64,000 bases of DNA, taken from assembly GCA_037576215.1 (NCBI GenBank), contig JBANDB010000017.1, forward strand, positions 434,001 to 498,000, given 5' to 3'. The DNA is from Armillaria gallica (taxonomy: Eukaryota; Basidiomycota; Agaricomycetes; Agaricales; Physalacriaceae). Position 1 is the stretch's first letter. Every line of letters starts with the position of its first letter. This document shows positions 58,401 through 64,000 of the stretch, piece by piece. The notes beneath the pieces were generated by a model. The model saw only the letters and a program-made list of their open reading frames with translations, did no database searches and was not told the DNA's origin. A program made the position numbers and the translations under genes.

Positions 58401-58664
58401 GATGAATCGGTCAAAGCTGAGAGCGAGCAAGATGACTACGACGACTTCACCTTGGACCCTGGTTGCTTTGACATCATACCTTCTACGCCAGACCTGACTA
58501 TGACTTCGGACAATAGCTTTAGCAGTCAGCAGAACTCGAACGTCGTGATGCAAGACTCGGAGCATGACACAGGAAATGCGGTTGAGGAGAAGATGGAAGA
58601 AATCGACGACTTCGCAGAACTCGAGGCTTGGTTGAATAGTGGCGCTGTCGAAATCATTTCGTAG
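52431..58664 (+). CDS. MER3: Meiotic DNA helicase HFM1/MER3 type
   Basis: Ski2-like superfamily 2 helicase with a Sec63 domain, needed for crossover formation in meiosis in yeast and plants. The ATG at 52431 opens [20 protein letters not shown] (disordered N-terminus). [11 protein letters not shown] (Q-motif-like) comes first, then Walker A APTGSGKT at about 53385-53408. [15 protein letters not shown] is split by an intron after DE (DEVH box, 53960-54040), then [19 protein letters not shown] (motif III), [19 protein letters not shown] and [32 protein letters not shown] (motif VI) is split by an intron at about 55040-55099. A Sec63-like region follows to about 57290. The C-terminal tail (57690-58664) is basic, then strongly Asp/Glu-rich. 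About 25 short introns; the exons I followed were in frame. Confidence 0.88.
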
Positions 58665-59243
58665 CGGCTGACCTGATATTTAGCTCTTTTGATAATCCTG
58701 GATTACATGGTTTAAAATCCAATATTTCTATTGGTATCGATGGTGAACATTTGAACGCCGGTCTGAATGGCCGAAGGAAACAGAAAATTTCCCATCAGTC
58801 TTCTTCCACCACGATGATCCTCAAGAACGAATATTCTTTTTCTCTTTCTTACGGTCACATGGCCTTCGCGCACTCGCTCTATGACAGACATGAATATCTT
58901 GATGGAATTCTCGAGAAGCTAATCTGATTCCACGTTATTTACTAGTAGTGCTCGTCCCGCGCAGCAGTCAAGTTGAACCTGTGCGTGCAACTTGAATTCC
59001 TCTGCCATTCCTCTGCTCCCATATATTCTATCCTACGGTTTTGTAGGACCTTGCTAAGTACTATTCATTAAAATGCCGGAAGTAGTAAGGTAACATCATT
59101 GATGTGCACATGCCATGATCCCAGATTTCTTCTGCTAAGACCTCTTGATAAGTCACGTCTTCGATCCGACCTATGTAATATCAATAAGCTCTATCAAGAT
59201 TGCAGAGCGAAAGACAAACTCTTTCTTCTCCACATCCTCTGCA
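58665..59243. other. Intergenic, nothing assigned
   Basis: Downstream of the helicase and upstream of the gene at 59244; no supported ORF on either strand. Confidence 0.5.
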
Positions 59244-60449
59244 ATGGACAGTGAATCCGACTCTCCTACTAGTACGCAATCATCGAGTCCGAGCCCTAGC
59301 GGTATCAGTTCAGAGAATGAGGTCGTCGTGACCGAGGACATGAAGCAAAGATTCTCCAAGGAGTTCAAAAAACGTCCCAATGTCCATGACTTAATGTACT
59401 GGAAGCGATATCAAAATAACACGGTGAGCCAGTTTTCCAACGGACGACCAATTGCAATTGATCTTGAAGCTTTCTTTAGGTATGCAAGAATTGCCTGTTA
59501 CGCGGACAAGATTGCACGCCGAAGGAAAACTCAGCTGTGTGTATCAGCTGCGAGGAGCAGAGAGTCGGCTGCAGTCGTGCTGAGCAGGAAAGGAGGACAC
59601 GAGTGCGACGGTTATTGAAACTCTCGTATCCTCAACTGGACTTTCTAGCTGCTTGGTACAAGGAAAGGAAAGTAACAAAACCTAGCCTCACTCGGAGGCC
59701 GCCTATGACGCCAAGCCCAAGAAAGAAGAAATTTCAAGATTCTCCGGCATTGAGTCCAGAAATCCAAGCAAGGACAGCAAGGGCTCGTCGACATGAACCC
59801 GAGCAGGATCAACACGCCTCTTCATCGGCTTCTCAAGTGAGTATTATCGCGATACTTCTTTGTGTAAACAAATCTTGAGACTTACTGTACAGATTCCAAG
59901 CTCCAGTCCTATATATGAATACGATTACGACCCAGTCGATCAAGCCACCGCCACGAACTTCCAAGAACTTTGGAATCAGTTTATGGATGATCACCAAAGT
60001 GAACGCCCTCAAACGCCCTCTGGGGTGGGTAGCGCTGTCATTGGACTTACGACTCCCGAATGTATGGACACTCAGCAGGTGGATCTGGTAATGACGGATT
60101 ACGACGTTCTCGGGACTTCAACGGAACATTCAGATGCTTTCTTCAACGAGGGCGAAGCGTCTACAGAAGGTGTGCTATCTACTTATTCCCTGTTAACGTC
60201 CACTCTCAACGTACTTTAGTCCAAAATGAAGAAGATGCAACTCAGAGCGTTGTCATGCCAGCCGAAAACCAGGCGGCTCTCATGCAAATTGAGTTATTAT
60301 TGCATAAAAAAGAGGTGGAAAACATCGCTGCAAGGGTGAAGACAGGGAATATAACTCAGCTAGAGCTTGTCAATGCATTGGAGGCCGTCGCGGAGGGTTT
60401 GCTTGGAATGGCGGTGAAGCACGATGCGGGCTCCGAGTCGGCGGGATAG
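59244..60449 (+). CDS. Uncharacterised acidic protein with Cys cluster
   Basis: The ATG at 59244 gives MDSESDSPTSTQSSSPSPSG, then VTEDMKQRFSKEFKKRPNVH and DLMYWKRYQNN. A short intron or introns near 59480-59530 lead to the frame with CVSCEEQRVGCSRAEQERRT, a CxxCx6C cluster next to a basic stretch. LLKLSYPQLDFLAAWYKERK and a basic/Ser-rich linker (TPSPRKKKFQDSPALSPEIQ) follow. After another intron comes an acidic part (PIYEYDYDPVDQATATNFQE). The C-terminus has an apparent helix with Leu-rich spacing (MQIELLLHKKEVENIAARVK) ending AGSESAG at 60449. The composition suggests a nuclear regulator, but no DNA-binding domain is certain. Function unknown. Confidence 0.6.
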
Positions 60450-60905
60450 GCAAGTATGGCTGGGAGCTCAGAACATGTACAGTAATTGATCAAGTTGAGA
60501 AGTTGAACTCGCAATCATGCACCGCCACCGAGAGGCATATGAACATGAAAAGTGGTCGCCTTTAGTCGGCCGATGGCTATCGAATGAGTTCGGCTGACGG
60601 CCCGGTTTTTTCCTACGCCCGCAACCACCGTTCCTTATTGGGTCCTTGTGAACAACAACACCAACACCGCGATAAATTTACCAGCGCCAAAAAAGCAGCA
60701 AGAGCCATCGCAAAAATCATAATTTGCGTAATTATTCTGCCAACTACTACTGTCCAAATAAAGCTTGGTATGTCCGAAGTCCTCTTTCCGGTACTCGTCG
60801 CTGAAAAAAACAGGATGCTAACTGGCTTCTACATTTCCATATCGTTTGGTGGGCGTAAGATTGAAAATACCCGTCTATGGAGCTGACTGAGCTCCCAGGG
60901 AAGCT
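60450..60905. other. Intergenic
   Basis: No supported gene; likely promoter of the F-box gene beginning at 60906. Confidence 0.5.
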
Positions 60906-62875
60906 ATGGTCCTCGCGTTCGCCTGTGCTGACTGCGGAAGCACCTCAGTAACCCTCGATGAAGTTGTCTCAAAGCACCACAATGACCGAGGACGCGTGCC
61001 GCTTTCTTCCATAGCTTCACTACTGCAATCCAACAACGCACCCACCATCGTCGAGTTTAATAGCCTAAAAGAGTCGGTCAGCAGCGTCGACGAGGCACTG
61101 GACCAGCTTTCGATTGATATCCACGAAATGTCTGAAGCTCTCGCTAGATTGAAAGAGAGGCGCGGACGACTTACGGACATGAAGGACAAATACCAGATAG
61201 CATTAACGCCCATCCGACGCGTGCAGCCCGAGATTCTCATGGACATATTTTGGCAGACAATGGATAGCGGAGCGTACAACGTTAGAGACGGACCTTGGAA
61301 CCTGGGACGAGTGTGTAGCAGGTGGAGGATAATCATCAACTACCACTCATCCAAGTTATGGTCCAAACCGATATGTCGCGTCGCGACCATCGTGCCTTTT
61401 CCAAGGAACTCACTTTCCCTTCTTACTACGGCTCTTAACCGTTCCGGACAACACGATCTTTCTATTTCTTTTCGTAATATTGGGACACATCACGTCTCCT
61501 TGAAACCATATCAGCACTTCTCCACCTCTTCATGAATCACTCGACCCGGTGGAGGGAAGCCAGGCTGAGTTTGCGGCCGACTCTCTGTGATGCCCTCACT
61601 GTCGTCCGCGGCCGGGTTCCGGCTCTCTCCATACTCGAATTGACACGTTTACAGCCTGTACAGGTATCGGTTGACGCCTTCGAGATTGCTCCTCGGTTGA
61701 GCAATGTGATGCTACACGGGATGGGAGAAAATGCACGAGTCCCTATCCCAGCTTCCGGTCTTGTTTCTTTCCAAGATGATAGGGCATACGCCGACCTTGT
61801 AACTACCGTTACTTTCTCGATATCATCCGGAAGGCCCCGCAGCTGCAGACATTTGAGGTGGGGTATCATCATCTCGAGGAAGATTTATCCTTGTCTCATA
61901 ACCAACGCATTCGGAGTCCATCTCTCAAAATTTCGATGCATGCGATTCCAACCTGATCTGTAACTTGGAATTACCATCCCTGCAGGGCATATACCTCATG
62001 CGCAGCATAGTGGCTGACGTTTCAGAAGTGCCAACTTCCCCGGACGCGCTCTCAGTATTGCACGAATTGCTTAGTCGTTCCCAGTGCTCCCTTACTCTCA
62101 ATTATCTTATAATCTACGAGGCATACATTAGGGAGGGTCAGAGTTGGTCGATTATGAAGTCGATTATGGGGGCATAATCGTGGGATAACCATAATCGACC
62201 CCAACGGCATAACCGACTCCGGAGTCGGTTATGCGATTATGAGTCGATTATGGGTCGATTATGCCTTCAACCATAATCGCCGCTGCCAAAAAAGGGCACC
62301 GAACTTCTCAGAAGCCTCGTCCGCCGTGAAATCGGTTCTTTCGGTGTCAATCACGGCGTCATAATCGAATCCATAATCGAGTCCATAATCGATTCATAAC
62401 CGACCCATAATCGCAACTCTGACCCTCCCTATTGACGCTAACCTCATCGGCATAGTGGAAATGTCCCCTCAAGTCACATCCATCTCTCTTCATGTCGGCA
62501 ACGGTCGGTGGTCCAAAGCTTCAGATGAAGTGTGCCGAAAACATCTTTCGTGTATGGCGGCAACTGCTGTGGACAACAAGCACAGCGTTCTTCCACACCT
62601 CGAGCATTATGATATGTCCGTTGAGAGTAATCCGCATGATGGATATCACCATTGTCAACGGCGATCTCATGAAGATGGTTTCGCCAAGGTGGACAAAGTC
62701 ACCCTTGAAGTCCGTCACAGTAATCTTGAACACTACGCCCAGGGTACAGTTGATCGGCCCGGAAATGTTGTCGCGTGGGGATGTACAGACTATGAGGTCG
62801 TACAAAGCTGCGGGGTTGGATATGCATGTCTGGGCTGATGATCATGATAGTATGGATCGACTCTGTTATGTATAA
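60906..62875 (+). pseudogene. F-box protein, pseudogene with MITE insertion
   Basis: A basidiomycete-type F-box protein. The ATG at 60906 gives MVLAFACADCGSTSVTLDEV. It continues with RGRVPLSSIASLLQSNNAPT, a coiled-coil (EALARLKERRGRLTDMKDKY), and the F-box core PIRRVQPEILMDIFWQTMDS with LGRVCSRWRIIINYHSSKLW. Later segments suggest a leucine-rich-repeat-like region (LPSLQGIYLMRSIVADVSEV, LSRSQCSLTLNYLIIYEAY). Breaks are a frame change with stop at 61533, others near 61810, 61960 and 62530, and a 299-bp MITE in the codons after EAYI at 62131. F-box proteins link substrates to SCF ubiquitin ligases; this copy is not expected to be made whole. Confidence 0.75.
62129..62431. mobile_element. MITE with 16-bp TIR and TA target duplication
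   Basis: The element 62131-62429 (299 bp) starts GGGAGGGTCAGAGTTG and ends CAACTCTGACCCTCCC, perfect 16-bp terminal inverted repeats, flanked by TA at 62129-62130 and 62430-62431. The interior is built largely from repeats of CATAATCGA and its complement TCGATTATG, so it can fold on itself. No ORF. Removing the element and one TA restores the F-box reading frame (TAC ATT ATT GAC GCT). TA duplication points to mobilisation by a Tc1/mariner-type transposase. Confidence 0.88.
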
Positions 62876-63629
62876 TTGTAAATATCACAGAACAATCAGG
62901 TCGGGATCAAAAATATTTTCCTTCATCCGAGTGGAAGCTAATGAGCTTGCTAACAGAATGTCTGGGACGGTCATCGTGTTGAACGGTTGCGCTAGGAGTA
63001 TAGCATCCAGATTGAGTTTATCGATACTTGACGACTGTTAAAGCGGGTTTGTAATATAAGCGGGGACAAACGAACGATACCCAATGAATTACACGAAAAT
63101 GCAGCTCCTTAACCGATGAATCTATGAGAGTTGTCGGGCTTCACACGGGCGAAGAAGCAGCAAAACCAGTGGGTTACTCTATTGAAACATGTCAGCGAAT
63201 AACTAATGAACTTTATCAAAGGCACGCATACTAACAAGCACCCGCGGAAACGAGGTTGAGCATACTAATAAGCGAATACGAGCGGGAACATAAGCGGCGA
63301 TAACAACCGACAAATGGAACGATTGATGGTGCTCTTTGAGCCCGAAATTCAATCGAACCTAGGAGGTCACTTTTAATCCTCACTGAATTCCCCCCAAAGT
63401 ATCGGCGAACGCCTAGCAATTAAAACACACTCCTTCTCAATCAGACATCCTTTCAAAATCCTAGTATGCCTGGAGCTTCCATCACACTCGATCCTACTCA
63501 CGCGCCGCTAAGGCTATCTTACCAGGGCGCCTCACCTGTTTTGCGCCTGTCTTTAATTATAAAACATTGATGTGCGTTGGAAAGCAAAAACTTTCACGAT
63601 TGTACTGACTGAGTGCAGCAGTTGAATCC
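62876..63629. other. Spacer between F-box pseudogenes
   Basis: About 750 bases, no supported ORF or repeat partner. Confidence 0.5.
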
Positions 63630-64000
63630 ATGGTCCTATTGCTTACTTGCGCCGCCTGCGGAAGTACCTCGATACGATCATTTCAAAACACCCGGATGAC
63701 CAAGGGCGCGCACGGCTCCCCTCCATAGCCTCAATCCTACTCTCAAACGACGCGTCCACCACCATCGAACTCAAAAGACTCAAAGACTCTGTCAACAGCA
63801 TCGACGAAGCATTGGGTAAACTAGCCATTGACATCCACGGGATGGACGCTATCGCGGTTGAAAGGTGGGAGAGACCAACTTCTTGACGTGAAAGACAAAT
63901 ACCAGATGGTTCTAGCGCCGATCCGACGTGTTCAGCCCGAACTTCTCATAGAGATACTTTGGCAGATGATGGAAAATGGTGTATATGAGGTCTTTGATGT
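63630..64000 (+). pseudogene. Second F-box copy, 5' part, frameshifted
   Basis: It begins MVLLLTCAACGSTSI (ATG near 63630) like the copy at 60906 (MVLAFACADCGSTSV). It continues in other frames as ISKHPDDQGRARLPSIASIL, LKRLKDSVNSIDEALGKLAI and RLKGGRDQLLDVKDKYQMVL, then the F-box core IRRVQPELLIEILWQMMENG. Two frame changes (near 63675 and 63855) are needed. It continues past the right edge, so the state of its 3' part is unknown. Confidence 0.7.

Noticed and set aside
1..64000. CRISPR arrays, operons or bacterial-type regulatory sites
   Set aside because: The DNA is eukaryotic with spliced genes; no evenly spaced direct repeat array was seen.
1..64000. tRNA or rRNA genes
   Set aside because: I noticed none by eye, but could not scan systematically; tRNAscan-SE and Infernal would settle it.

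Overview
The window reads as nuclear DNA of a filamentous basidiomycete, most likely an Agaricomycete. Coding regions are broken by many 48-60 nt introns with GT..AG borders. Recognisable genes have fungal relatives, and the mobile elements (a Helitron with a DUF6570-like region, a copia-type LTR element, a TA-target MITE) are types common in mushroom-forming fungi. Everything was read by eye from six-frame translations and base-level comparison within the window; no database search was made.

Layout. 1-3000: amino-acid (GABA-type) permease running off the left edge, plus the decayed start of a tandem second copy. 4210-6327: FAD monooxygenase. 6640-8466: two pseudogenes (APH/kinase-like; uncharacterised family 2). 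10157-11626: SRPK-type protein kinase. 12380-12904: small unknown gene. 14486-16776: drug:H+ antiporter-like MFS transporter, followed by a nucleobase-permease remnant. 17650-26540: one copy of an uncharacterised family (family 1) that appears split by about 7.4 kb carrying a dead Helitron, itself holding a nested 1.5 kb LTR element. 26500-27700: truncated VTC-type gene. 28659-30437: PIN/ECM3-like auxin-efflux-carrier family transporter. 31985-33470: membrane protein. 34391-43591: cluster of family 1 and family 2 genes, some intact and some decayed, with a 248+ aa unknown gene on the opposite strand. 43592-47351: mostly unassigned. 47352-58664: conserved housekeeping and meiotic block: M16 insulin-degrading-type protease, CKS1, and an HFM1/MER3-type meiotic helicase, the last two head to head. 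59244-60449: unknown acidic protein with a Cys cluster. 60906-64000: two F-box pseudogenes, one interrupted by a MITE.

The most distinctive content is accessory. Seven loci of family 1 share a TATA-box/start-region promoter, and several lie next to family 2 copies, suggesting a two-gene unit that has been duplicated repeatedly. Neighbouring genes (NCS1-type permease, VTC) are cut off where family 1 copies begin or end. The copia-type element is small, carries only a gag, has two nearly identical LTRs, and has a primer-binding site matching the anticodon arm of initiator tRNA-Met.
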